Below, piece by piece: positions 35,785-44,102 of a stretch of 64,000 nt of DNA. Where the stretch lies: contig JAZNPF010000041.1 in the NCBI GenBank assembly GCA_045589495.1, positions 1 through 64,000 on the forward strand, in the 5' to 3' direction. Made by a program: the position numbers and the translations under genes. The notes under the pieces were generated by a model that ran no database searches, was not told where the DNA came from, and was given only the letters and a program-made list of their open reading frames with translations. This DNA is from SIG455 sp045589495 (GTDB lineage Bacteria > Bacillota > Clostridia > UMGS1810). The stretch's first letter is position 1. Every line of letters starts with the position of its first letter.

Positions 35785-38235
35785 TTATTTTGATGTTATA
35801 TTGCAGATGATTTTAGCAGCCATCGCTCTTGTGAGAGGCTGACGTGGATTGAACTTACCGTCAGAGCCTACCATAAGATTATATTTCTGCATAAATTTAA
35901 CTGCATCTTTTGCATAATCTGCAATTTCCGTTTCATCGGAGAATTCTTCAACTTCAACTTCTTCAAAATCAAATTCTTTCTGTAATAAATAACGATATAC
36001 AATAACGGCTATGTCCTGTCTGGTCATTACGTTGCCAAACCCAAATTCATTTTCACTAATACCGTTTATAAGACCTGCTCCATCTGCGGTTGTAATGTAT
36101 TTATTGCACCACATGTCTTCTGTAATATCAGTAAATGAAGATTGATCATTTTCTGAGGTTATTTCGAATGCTTCAACAATGATTTTAGCCATTTCTTCGC
36201 GTTTGAGGTAGTTATCAGGATAGAAGTTTCCGCTACCGTCGCCCGTCATAATACCTTTATCACGAACAGCGTAGATAGCATCTGCAGCCCAGTGATTTTT
36301 GTAAACATCTGTATAATCATTATTTGCCGGTTCGGGAGTTACCACAGGTTGCGGAACAACCGGTGTTCCCTCTTTTTTGGTGTCTTCTTTTTTAGAAATG
36401 GTAACACTTCCAAATCCGCCACCACCTGAATAAGAAGGTGTATAAGTTGGCTCTGGTTCAGGTTCTTCAACAGGTGCATTTACAACTGCATTTACAGCAC
36501 CCACAAGTTTTGCCATTTCTGTTGCAAGGTTAAAGTTGTTTGTAAGGCTTAAACCTGCATCTAAAATTGAAGATGCCGCTGCTACCTGAATAGAAGAATC
36601 AACTGTTTCATAATCTTCATCAAGACCGCAGTCTTTTAAGATATCATAATATTCATCATCATCAACAAAAGAGTTTAAAACGTCTACAACATTAATTCGT
36701 GTAGCAAAATTCAAAGCATAAAACATTTCTGCAGTTTTGATAAATTTGTCAAGAGCAACCTCATCAGTAATTATGCCGACATTTGACACAAGAAGTTCAC
36801 ATATCTGTAATGTATAATCTTTATAGTGACCTGTTAGATCAAGGTTAAACACAGATTTATTTTCTTCAAGCAGTTGCGCAATTATAGCAGGTTCGGTTTT
36901 TTCTTTCAATCCCACAAACGTTACTTTGTAAGAAAAAACATCTTTCAATTCCTGAACAGTTTGAAATGCTTTACCTGAAACCGAAGAATATACCTCATTT
37001 TTATTAGTCAAAGAATCAAAAAGACTTCCCGAACCGATATCAAGGTCATAAAAAAACTGATCTCCAAAAAGCAGAGCAATAACCTCATCAGTTGTTTTTG
37101 ATGTAAAGTCAAGTTTTGAAATTCTGTCCGCTGCATCATAAACAGTAAATGTATCGGTATAATTTGTGCCAATGTGCTGTATCTCAATATTTATAGTATA
37201 AACGCCTGTATCGTCCGGAGTTTCTATTACAAACGCATCGCTAAAAGTTCCGTCTTCTCCGACAGTTATTGTTTTTTTGCGTATTTCGTTTGTAAGTGCA
37301 TCTGTTAATTTAAAAGTCAGTTTTACTGGCGATGCCGGAGCAACACTACCTTTAATTTCAAAATTATTATCACACAATGATAAATCGTCTACAGAAATCG
37401 TATAAGCGCCGCTTTTATATGCTGACATATAAACATTATCTATATTAACGGCATTATCTGTATAAGAAGCAAGATAAAACATCTGAGTATCATTCCACAG
37501 TACATCAGTTGCATTTTCAGACACTTTTGAGAATACTTCAACTCCATCAAATTTCATAGTAAGTTTACCGTTTTCATATCTGTATTCTACAGGATACCAG
37601 TTTTTTGCAGAAACACTTACACCATCCACTTTATTACTATCAATAGCTTCAGGCCACTGCCAACCGCTCATTTGTCCATAATAAGCATTTCCGTCTTTCA
37701 AAATTAAGGAATGACGTTCGTAGTCAGATATACAATATCTTATATCTGTAAGGTCAATTGTATTTGGATTTTCAATCATGATATCAAATTCGATAACAAA
37801 AGAGTCTGCACCATTTGAAATAGCATCTGTAAGGTATGTCTCGAAATTTGCTCTGCTGAATGCAAGTTGAGTACCTTGTGTGGCACGGAATGTTTTATTA
37901 GTTATACTGTTATCAACACTATCCATAAATTTTTCAATTGCAAAAGTACGAGAATATCTGCCATTCCATTCAGTAATACCACTTGCAGAAGACCCGTTTA
38001 AAAAAACACCTGTCTCAGCAAGTTCAGCAACACCGGCGTCTGATCCTGTTGCAATTCCATAATCTGCACCATTTAAAGTAGTACGATATTGCGTATAAGA
38101 TTCAAAATCTTCGTCACAATACGGCTCGATTACCACTGCACCTTCTCCATCAGCAAAAACCGTAACGACAGAAAATGAAGATAATAACATCATTGTCGAA
38201 ACCAACAAAGAAATAATTCTTTTTGTAATAGTCAT
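35785..38235 (-). CDS. Secreted LamG-like protein anchored by three C-terminal SLH repeats
   Basis: 816 residues. Signal peptide 1-28. Residues ~35-275 form a concanavalin-like module (EPYCDEDFESY through NAVNIDNVYMSAYKSG) very similar to the gene at 38358. Ig-like beta segments and an all-helical part with repeated LLxxN motifs follow. A Pro/Gly linker with YSGGGGFG leads to three SLH repeats from about residue 628: NHWAADAIYAVRDKGIMTGDG, WCNKYITTADGAGLINGISE and YAKDAVKFMQKYNLMVGSDG. It is likely a cell-wall-attached carbohydrate-binding protein. No catalytic motif is visible. Confidence 0.82.
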   Translation of the reverse strand: MTITKRIISLLVSTMMLLSSFSVVTVFADGEGAVVIEPYCDEDFESYTQYRTTLNGADYGIATGSDAGVAELAETGVFLNGSSASGITEWNGRYSRTFAIEKFMDSVDNSITNKTFRATQGTQLAFSRANFETYLTDAISNGADSFVIEFDIMIENPNTIDLTDIRYCISDYERHSLILKDGNAYYGQMSGWQWPEAIDSNKVDGVSVSAKNWYPVEYRYENGKLTMKFDGVEVFSKVSENATDVLWNDTQMFYLASYTDNAVNIDNVYMSAYKSGAYTISVDDLSLCDNNFEIKGSVAPASPVKLTFKLTDALTNEIRKKTITVGEDGTFSDAFVIETPDDTGVYTINIEIQHIGTNYTDTFTVYDAADRISKLDFTSKTTDEVIALLFGDQFFYDLDIGSGSLFDSLTNKNEVYSSVSGKAFQTVQELKDVFSYKVTFVGLKEKTEPAIIAQLLEENKSVFNLDLTGHYKDYTLQICELLVSNVGIITDEVALDKFIKTAEMFYALNFATRINVVDVLNSFVDDDEYYDILKDCGLDEDYETVDSSIQVAAASSILDAGLSLTNNFNLATEMAKLVGAVNAVVNAPVEEPEPEPTYTPSYSGGGGFGSVTISKKEDTKKEGTPVVPQPVVTPEPANNDYTDVYKNHWAADAIYAVRDKGIMTGDGSGNFYPDNYLKREEMAKIIVEAFEITSENDQSSFTDITEDMWCNKYITTADGAGLINGISENEFGFGNVMTRQDIAVIVYRYLLQKEFDFEEVEVEEFSDETEIADYAKDAVKFMQKYNLMVGSDGKFNPRQPLTRAMAAKIICNITSK
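37411..38148 (-). repeat. Paralogous LamG-like module, copy B
   Basis: This segment and 39327-40061 encode the same ~245-residue module. By eye, roughly two thirds to three quarters of residues are identical, including the block NWYPVEYRYENGKLTMKFDG and the end NIDNV. Long stretches also match at DNA level, so the duplication is relatively recent. Confidence 0.85.
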
Positions 38236-38284
38236 TTTTAAATCCCCTTCCTCATAATAAAGATGTAAAATTAAATGTATCTGA

Positions 38285-38342
38285 CTTAAACAGATATTCC
38301 GATATTCAATCCGAAGATTGAATATCGTGATATTTGTTTAAG
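38285..38342 (-). terminator. Long UUCG-capped hairpin between the two paralogous genes
   Basis: A 58-nt imperfect hairpin. The inner stem CGATATTCAATC / GATTGAATATCG closes a TTCG tetraloop on the minus strand, with outer arms CTTAAACA / TGTTTAAG. It immediately follows the stop region of the 598-residue gene. It may be a partial terminator or a 3'-end stabiliser giving more upstream than downstream mRNA. Confidence 0.75.
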
Positions 38343-38357
38343 ATTTTTATTTACAAA

Positions 38358-40154
38358 TCAGTTCACTGAAAGAGGTACAAAATCTGTAAAGGGTTTAAAA
38401 TTATCGCCCCATACAAATGCTTTTACTGTGTAGTTACCAGTTTCCGGAACTGTAAGTGTTGCTGTCTGGCTTCCTGCACCTATAGAAGCAGGAGTTGCAC
38501 TAACACCTTTAACGACATCAACCATCTGCTTGGTATCTTTGTTATATACAGCAACATATGTCTGTAATCCATGCAATAATCTGCTTTCATAAGTTGCAGT
38601 TACTGTTGCATTACCGCCATTGGATACGCTTTCAGAGAATGTAGCATCCAATGTATCAACACCATCGGAGTAGCACTGGAATTTTAAATTATCCATGCAC
38701 ATAGCCGCAGTATTGGCAAGTGCTCCCAGGTACATCCAGTCATATGCAGCGTCATTAGCACTTGCAAAGCCAGATTTTTCTGCTACAAGTTTATCATTGA
38801 AGAACGCTCTTAATGTTCCGTCATTATATGCATAAGAAATTTTATTCCATTCATTTGCTGCAATTGTAATACCCTCTACAGGTACCATCTCATCAGAAAA
38901 AGTATTATGACCTACTCTTGCATATACTTTATCATCTTTAAAGAAGAACATGAAGTAAGGACCGCCATCTGAAATATTCGCAGGTCTGTATCTCATTTCC
39001 AATGCAGTTGCAGGCAACATATCAAGCATAAAATCAAAATCAATTATAAATGACTCTGCACCGCACTCACTGATATATTCGCTGAATTTAGTAAATGGTG
39101 TAGTTTCACCGCCCAGATGTGTACCAACTGTTGCTCTGAAATACTTATTGCTATTGCTATCTATCATTATAGATGTATAACGCGCATATCCATTATGGTC
39201 GAGGCTACCGCCATAAGCAGCATTAATTACGCCATTTGCTGCCAGCGCCATTACGCCATTGTCACCATCCTGATTAGGATTTGCCTGATAAGTTTCAAAT
39301 GTTTCATTAAGCCATACGCTGTTTGGCGAAGGTACCCATTTATATGCACCGATTTCCACATTATCAATATTTACAGCATTATCTGTATACGAAGCGATGA
39401 AAAACATCTGAGTATCATTCCACAGAATATCAGTCATATTTGCAGATGCCTTCGAGAATACTTCAACCCCATCAAATTTCATAGTAAGTTTGCCGCTCTC
39501 ATATCTGTATTCTACAGGATACCAGTTATTTGCAGAAACATTTACACCTGCTACTTTGTTAGTATCATTAATTTCAGGAGCCTGCCAACCGCTCATTTGT
39601 CCATAATAAGCATTTCCGCCACTTAAAATCAAGGAATGGCGTTCCCAGTCTTGTATACTATATCTTATATCTGTAAAGGATGTTGCATTTGGGTTTTCAA
39701 TCATGATATCAAATTTGATAGCGAAAGAGTCTGCACCGTTTGTAATAGCATTTGTAAGATAACTTTCAAAATTCGCTCTGCTAAATGCAATTTGTGTATC
39801 AAGTGTAGCACGGAAGGTATTATTAGTTTTATCTCCATCTACATATTTTTCAATTGAAAAATTACGTGTATAGTTACCAGCCCAGTCATTACCACCGCTT
39901 GTTACAGTACCATTTAAAAAAACACCTGTCTGAGAAAGAGCCGCAATACCGTCTTCATTTCCGCCATCAAATGTTACTGTACCGCCTGTATTAATACGGT
40001 AATAGCTATAAGATTCAAAATTTTCATTACAATACGGCTCTATTGCCACTGCGGTTGATGTAGCCGCAAAAACAGTTGTGCTGACAAACATAGATGCAAC
40101 CATCAGCACCATAAGCGAAAGTGAAACAATTTTCTTAAATGTTTTCATTTTCAA
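38358..40154 (-). CDS. Secreted protein with two LamG-like modules (paralogue of the 816-residue SLH protein)
   Basis: 598 residues with signal peptide 1-31. Module 1 (about 32-276) closely matches the 816-residue neighbour. Module 2 (about 280-500) is a diverged copy with the same plan: NETFETYQ, FRATVGTHLGG, AESFIIDFDFML, ANEWNKISYAYNDGTLRAFF and AMCMDNLKF. A C-terminal beta domain has GSQTATLTVPETGNYTVKAFVW. There is no SLH repeat, so it should be released or held by binding glycans. It is probably a carbohydrate-binding or solubilising protein. AAGGAG precedes the start. Confidence 0.8.
   Translation of the reverse strand: MKMKTFKKIVSLSLMVLMVASMFVSTTVFAATSTAVAIEPYCNENFESYSYYRINTGGTVTFDGGNEDGIAALSQTGVFLNGTVTSGGNDWAGNYTRNFSIEKYVDGDKTNNTFRATLDTQIAFSRANFESYLTNAITNGADSFAIKFDIMIENPNATSFTDIRYSIQDWERHSLILSGGNAYYGQMSGWQAPEINDTNKVAGVNVSANNWYPVEYRYESGKLTMKFDGVEVFSKASANMTDILWNDTQMFFIASYTDNAVNIDNVEIGAYKWVPSPNSVWLNETFETYQANPNQDGDNGVMALAANGVINAAYGGSLDHNGYARYTSIMIDSNSNKYFRATVGTHLGGETTPFTKFSEYISECGAESFIIDFDFMLDMLPATALEMRYRPANISDGGPYFMFFFKDDKVYARVGHNTFSDEMVPVEGITIAANEWNKISYAYNDGTLRAFFNDKLVAEKSGFASANDAAYDWMYLGALANTAAMCMDNLKFQCYSDGVDTLDATFSESVSNGGNATVTATYESRLLHGLQTYVAVYNKDTKQMVDVVKGVSATPASIGAGSQTATLTVPETGNYTVKAFVWGDNFKPFTDFVPLSVN
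39327..40061 (-). repeat. Paralogous LamG-like module, copy A
   Basis: Counterpart of 37411-38148. The shared blocks include NGADSF.I.FDIMIENPN and NAYYGQMSGWQ, then WNDTQMF.IASYTDNAVNIDNV. A third, diverged copy lies immediately downstream in the same protein (about residues 280-500). Confidence 0.85.
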
Positions 40155-40227
40155 AACTCCTTTTCTTAAATTTGAAATTATTTTGTTATGTCAACAAACA
40201 TAGCAAAATATAGAAAATATTTCATCT

Positions 40228-40274
40228 CACACAACCAAGGCGAAATTAAATCACAAGGATTTATTGGTTATGTG
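40228..40274 (-). other. Inverted repeat between permease and secreted-protein genes
   Basis: Arms CACACAACCAA and TTGGTTATGTG pair over 11 bp with one G-U, around a 25-nt loop, in the 139-bp gap after the second permease gene. No clear T-tract follows on the minus strand. It could be an operator or an RNA stability element. Confidence 0.4.
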
Positions 40275-40293
40275 TAATAAAATTCAAACTAAA

Positions 40294-41178
40294 TTAACCT
40301 TTTACAGCACCAAGCATTACACCGCTTTCGAAATATTTCTGTATAAAAGGATATACACACAGAATCGGAACGGTTGCTACCATGGTTACTGCATACTTGA
40401 TACTCTCAGCTACACTGTACTGGTCTTCCATACTAACACCTTGTGACATTGACGTGGTATCGTTTTGGATAAGGATTTCACGTAACACAAGTTGAAGAGG
40501 ATATTTTTTTCTGTCGTTTATAAAAAGAACGGCATTAAACCACGAGTTCCAGTGCGAAACTGCGTAGTACAAAATTACTACTGCTATGGTTGCACGAGCC
40601 AAGGGGAATATGATTGAGAAAAGTATTCTCATATGTCCTGCACCATCAAGTATGGCTGATTCTTCCATACTATCGGGTATTGCCGCGAAAGCACTTCTTG
40701 TGATAATCATATTGTAAGATGAAAGTGCTGTAGGCAGTATAAGCGCCCAAAGCGAATCCTCAAGACCTATTCCTTTAACCAAGAAGTAAAAAGGAATTGT
40801 ACCACCGGATATGTACATGGTTATTATGATAAATATCATGATGCCTTTCTGAAAGTACACATTCTTTCTGGAAAGCACATACGCTGTCATCGATGTAATA
40901 ACTATATTTATAGCAAGACCTGCCGCAACTACAAACAATGTATTTATATACGATGAAAGTATTATTGGGTTTTTTGCAACCGCCTTATATGCTTCAACAG
41001 AGAATCCAATAGGTTTTAAAATAACACCTTTATGAGCCAGAAGCATTCCTGCATCGCTGAATGATGCACACAACACATGCCACATAGGGTAAAGCATTAT
41101 GAATATCATACCAAGCATTATAATTGAGTTAACTACAGTAAAAATCTTTTCACCAGTTGTTTTAATTCTATTATCCAT
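40294..41178 (-). CDS. Carbohydrate ABC transporter permease, LplC/YtcP family
   Basis: 294 residues from the ATG behind AAAGGAGGG. Six hydrophobic helices, starting EKIFTVVNSIIMLGMIFIML. The EAA loop reads EESAILDGAGHMRILFSIIFPLARATI, and the end ESGVMLGAVKG is typical of LplC. It forms the membrane channel with the LplB-like protein next to it and imports oligosaccharides. The ATPase is not encoded nearby, as is common for this family, which uses a shared MsmK-like subunit. Confidence 0.92.
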   Translation of the reverse strand: MDNRIKTTGEKIFTVVNSIIMLGMIFIMLYPMWHVLCASFSDAGMLLAHKGVILKPIGFSVEAYKAVAKNPIILSSYINTLFVVAAGLAINIVITSMTAYVLSRKNVYFQKGIMIFIIITMYISGGTIPFYFLVKGIGLEDSLWALILPTALSSYNMIITRSAFAAIPDSMEESAILDGAGHMRILFSIIFPLARATIAVVILYYAVSHWNSWFNAVLFINDRKKYPLQLVLREILIQNDTTSMSQGVSMEDQYSVAESIKYAVTMVATVPILCVYPFIQKYFESGVMLGAVKG

Positions 41179-41195
41179 TATGTATTTACCCTCCT

Positions 41196-42146
41196 TTACC
41201 ACAAACTACTGTCTGTAACTTTCTTGGATATTGAGTTTGCAAGAGTTACAAGTATAAGGTTGGCAACTGAATTGAATAAGCCAATGGCCGTGGTGTAACT
41301 CCACTGCTGTCCCTGAAAACCTATTCTGTATACATAAGTTGATATGGTTTCGCTTTTATCATATATAAGTTCGTTATAAAGAAGAATTATCTTTTCAAAG
41401 CCTACAGAAAGCAAAGAACCCACAGTTATTATCAACAATGTAACAATAGTAGGAGTGATACCCGGCAATGTAATATGGATTATCTGTTTTATTCTGCCAG
41501 CGCCATCAAGTTGTGCGGCTTCGTACAAAGATCCGTCTATGCCCGACAACGCAGCAAGATATATAATAGAACCCCATCCAATCTCCTGCCATATGTCAGA
41601 CATAATATACAAGGGCACAAACCATTCACTCTTAGTAAGCAGATTAACATTATTACCTGTAAAAGGTAAAAACATATTAGTAAGAAGTCCGTCTGTTGCC
41701 ACAAATGTTTTCACCAGACCACAAATAACTACCAATGAAATAAAATGAGGCATATACGATATAGTCTGTGTTACCCTTTTGAAGATTCCATCGCTCATTT
41801 CATTAATAAGAATGGCAAATATAATCGGCATAGGGAATCCGAAAACCAACGATGATATACTTATTCTCAGTGTGTTAGTAATCAGACGAACACAGTCAGG
41901 GCTATTAAAGAAAGCCTTAAAGTGAGCAAATCCTACCCAAGGACTATCTAAAAATCCAAGTCCCGGTGAATAATCCATAAACGCAATCATCGCACCGTAC
42001 ATAGGACCATAGCAGAATATTATGTAATATACCAATGCTGGTATTATCATAAGATACAGCGACCAGTTACGTTTCAGGTCAGAACGAATTATGCTGCTCT
42101 TTTTAAGTTGTTTTTGGTGATTTATCACCGTAACATTATCGTTCAT
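41196..42146 (-). CDS. Carbohydrate ABC transporter permease, LplB/YteP family
   Basis: 316 residues with a cytoplasmic basic N-terminus and six helices, starting WSLYLMIIPALVYYIIFCYGPMYG. The EAA motif is YEAAQLDGAGRIKQIIHITLPGI. It ends SISKKVTDSSLW. LplB/YteP permeases take up aldotetraouronic acids and rhamnogalacturonan oligomers in Bacillus. Its stop lies 17 bp before the LplC-like start. Confidence 0.92.
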   Translation of the reverse strand: MNDNVTVINHQKQLKKSSIIRSDLKRNWSLYLMIIPALVYYIIFCYGPMYGAMIAFMDYSPGLGFLDSPWVGFAHFKAFFNSPDCVRLITNTLRISISSLVFGFPMPIIFAILINEMSDGIFKRVTQTISYMPHFISLVVICGLVKTFVATDGLLTNMFLPFTGNNVNLLTKSEWFVPLYIMSDIWQEIGWGSIIYLAALSGIDGSLYEAAQLDGAGRIKQIIHITLPGITPTIVTLLIITVGSLLSVGFEKIILLYNELIYDKSETISTYVYRIGFQGQQWSYTTAIGLFNSVANLILVTLANSISKKVTDSSLW

Positions 42147-42188
42147 TTAATTTAACATTCCTTCCCAAATTACACAGTTAAAATTCAG

Positions 42189-42238
42189 TGGCACTCCGAA
42201 GTCGCACATATAGGAGATAGTTTCTCCGAAGTGCCACA
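42189..42238 (-). other. Structured intercistronic stem-loop between the binding-protein and permease genes
   Basis: Outer arms GTGGCACT and AGTGCCAC enclose a second hairpin (GGAGA / CTCC), and the octamer CTTCGGAG-type sequence occurs twice. It lies in the 127-bp gap between the solute-binding-protein stop and the permease start. Such hairpins often let binding protein be made in excess over permease. Confidence 0.65.
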
Positions 42239-42273
42239 CTATATAAACTGTATTTTTCAATTAACTGACACAA

Positions 42274-43818
42274 TTATCTTGCGTTAAATGCGTCAAGTGC
42301 TTCTTGTTTAATTTCCATAAGTCTGTCTATTCCTCTTGATTTCAGACCATCTACAAATTTGTCATAGTTTTCAATAGGTTCTACACCCATAACGAATTTC
42401 ATAAACATCTCAGATGCATATGTTGTAATATCTGTCTGCAAACGAGTGTATTCACTGATATCCTCTTCCTTGGGATTTACAGGCGGATACATTGTGGCTG
42501 ATGCCTGATGCTGTCTCCAGATTTCAAGAGTTTTCTTCTGTGAAGGAAGGGCTGCATACTGTTCCATATAACGAGCATCCTGAATTGTAGGTGCAGCTAT
42601 AGATGCCTGTGTATATCTGCCAAGTGTTTCAGCAATTGCCAGACCATCGGGGTTGTTTGTGATAAGATCAGTATATTTGGGATAGCCGTCAATCATTTCA
42701 TAAGTTAATCCCTCTACACCGAAGTTCATAAACATACGACCTTCTTCACTATATCCGTAATCAAGCAGTTTAAGTGCTGTATCAATATTTTTACAATTTG
42801 TAGTAATTACACCTGCACTACCACCTGAAACAGCAGTACAGTTTGCTATTGTAACAGAATCACCTTTCTGTTTTACAGGGTAAGGTGCACCAACAAGATC
42901 GTATCCATCTATTGTAGCAGCGTTCATATATCTTCCTATACCAGAACCGATACTGTTGTATGTAACGCCACTGACACCTGTAAGTATATTTGAATTAACT
43001 GTGATATCGTCGATTGTTGCAATGTCTTTATCAATAAGGCCTTCGTTATACCACTGATTCATTTTGGCAAGGTAATCTTTGTATTCAGGCTGAAGCGGAC
43101 CATACATCGCCTTACCGTCTTTCTGATAGAAATAATCAGAAATACCAAAACCTGTTGCAAAAGGAGACAAGCCCCATGTGCGTGCTGAAAGTGGAGCTTT
43201 AGCACCTTTCTGTTCCTTGAATGCCTTAAGAACTATTTCCCATTCCTCAATTGTTTCAGGAATTTCAAGGCCAAGGTCCTGCAACCAGTCACTTCTTAAA
43301 ATCATACCATCTGTAAGTGTCAGCGCAGAAGTTCCCTTGATAGAAGTGAAGCCATAATAATCTCCGTTATCAGTCTTTGAAAGTTTATCTACATCATCAT
43401 GTTCCGCCAGATAACTGAAAAAGTTGGGTGCTTTATCTTTATAATCATTCAAGGGAATAATTCTTTTTTCCCTGATCGCTTTTGCAGGGCCACCTGCGTA
43501 ATTAGCGTTCCAATCCCAGAAAATAATATCAGGCATATCGTTTGATGCAATAAGAAGATTGAATTTTTCAACCTCCTGACCAACGGGAGGATGAATGTAC
43601 TCTATGTCTATGCCAAGTCTTTTCTGAAGTTCCTGTGCATAAGGAGTTTCATCCATATTGGAAAGTGTCTGTGATACAGCTGGATTAAATTGCGCCCAAT
43701 ATGTCAACTTATTTGGATCGCCTGCAGTTTCTGTTGCTTTTTTTCCGCATCCAGAAAAGATACAAGTCATAACCATAGTCAGCGCTATCAGCCCACAAAA
43801 TAGTCTTTTCTTGTTCAT
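42274..43818 (-). CDS. Extracellular solute-binding lipoprotein of the oligosaccharide importer
   Basis: 514 residues. The lipoprotein signal has a lipobox ending IFSGC (Cys24), followed by GKKATETAG. The body is an LplA/YtcQ-type binding protein: NKLTYWAQFNPA, NLLIASNDMPDIIFWDW, REKRIIPLNDYKDKAPNF and SGGSAGVITTNCKNIDTALK. It captures oligosaccharides outside the membrane for the LplBC-like permeases encoded downstream. It is the first gene of the transporter operon and has its own promoter. Confidence 0.93.
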   Translation of the reverse strand: MNKKRLFCGLIALTMVMTCIFSGCGKKATETAGDPNKLTYWAQFNPAVSQTLSNMDETPYAQELQKRLGIDIEYIHPPVGQEVEKFNLLIASNDMPDIIFWDWNANYAGGPAKAIREKRIIPLNDYKDKAPNFFSYLAEHDDVDKLSKTDNGDYYGFTSIKGTSALTLTDGMILRSDWLQDLGLEIPETIEEWEIVLKAFKEQKGAKAPLSARTWGLSPFATGFGISDYFYQKDGKAMYGPLQPEYKDYLAKMNQWYNEGLIDKDIATIDDITVNSNILTGVSGVTYNSIGSGIGRYMNAATIDGYDLVGAPYPVKQKGDSVTIANCTAVSGGSAGVITTNCKNIDTALKLLDYGYSEEGRMFMNFGVEGLTYEMIDGYPKYTDLITNNPDGLAIAETLGRYTQASIAAPTIQDARYMEQYAALPSQKKTLEIWRQHQASATMYPPVNPKEEDISEYTRLQTDITTYASEMFMKFVMGVEPIENYDKFVDGLKSRGIDRLMEIKQEALDAFNAR

Positions 43819-43849
43819 GTTCTTTACCTCTCTTTTAATTTAGTTTTCC

Positions 43850-43859
43850 GAGAATTCTC
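43850..43859. promoter_or_regulatory. Possible operator palindrome in the transporter leader
   Basis: The perfect 10-bp palindrome GAGAATTCTC lies between the predicted -10 (43877) and the start codon of the binding-protein gene, near the expected transcript start. Function is inferred from position only. Confidence 0.35.
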
Positions 43860-43876
43860 CTCGAATAAATCCTTAC

Positions 43877-43905
43877 AGTTTAATTTTATTTAATCCCTAT
43901 GTCAA
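43877..43905 (-). promoter_or_regulatory. Sigma-A promoter of the ABC transporter operon
   Basis: Minus-strand TTGACA (43900-43905), a 17-bp spacer, then TAAACT (43877-43882), about 60 bp upstream of the solute-binding-protein start. Confidence 0.72.
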
Positions 43906-44058
43906 AGTAAAGCGACAGTTTCACTTATTAAAGGACAAATTCAACAATGCCTGCTATATTCTTAGTCCAAATGCGAATTCATGGCTTTTAATCTGTTTAA
44001 TCGAACACACAAATTGTTTGAATTCCCCAAATCTAGAACAATATCAAATAAAAGAAAA

Positions 44059-44092
44059 TGGATGCTTTCTATATCACACAAGAAAGCATCCA
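44059..44092 (-). terminator. Intrinsic terminator after the GH28-like gene
   Basis: 12-bp perfect stem TGGATGCTTTCT / AGAAAGCATCCA with a 10-nt loop and a T-rich tail on the minus strand. It separates the GH28-like/EamA unit from the transporter operon. Confidence 0.92.
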
Positions 44093-44102
44093 TAAATACT
44101 TC

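Noticed and set aside
39117..39626. 169-codon plus-strand frame opposite the 598-residue secreted protein
   Set aside because: Ile/Tyr/Cys-rich antisense of beta-strand coding sequence; its counterpart in the other paralogue is not maintained.
43819..44058. Riboswitch in the transporter leader
   Set aside because: Only a promoter and a short palindrome are visible; no recognised aptamer motif or extended conserved structure was found by eye.
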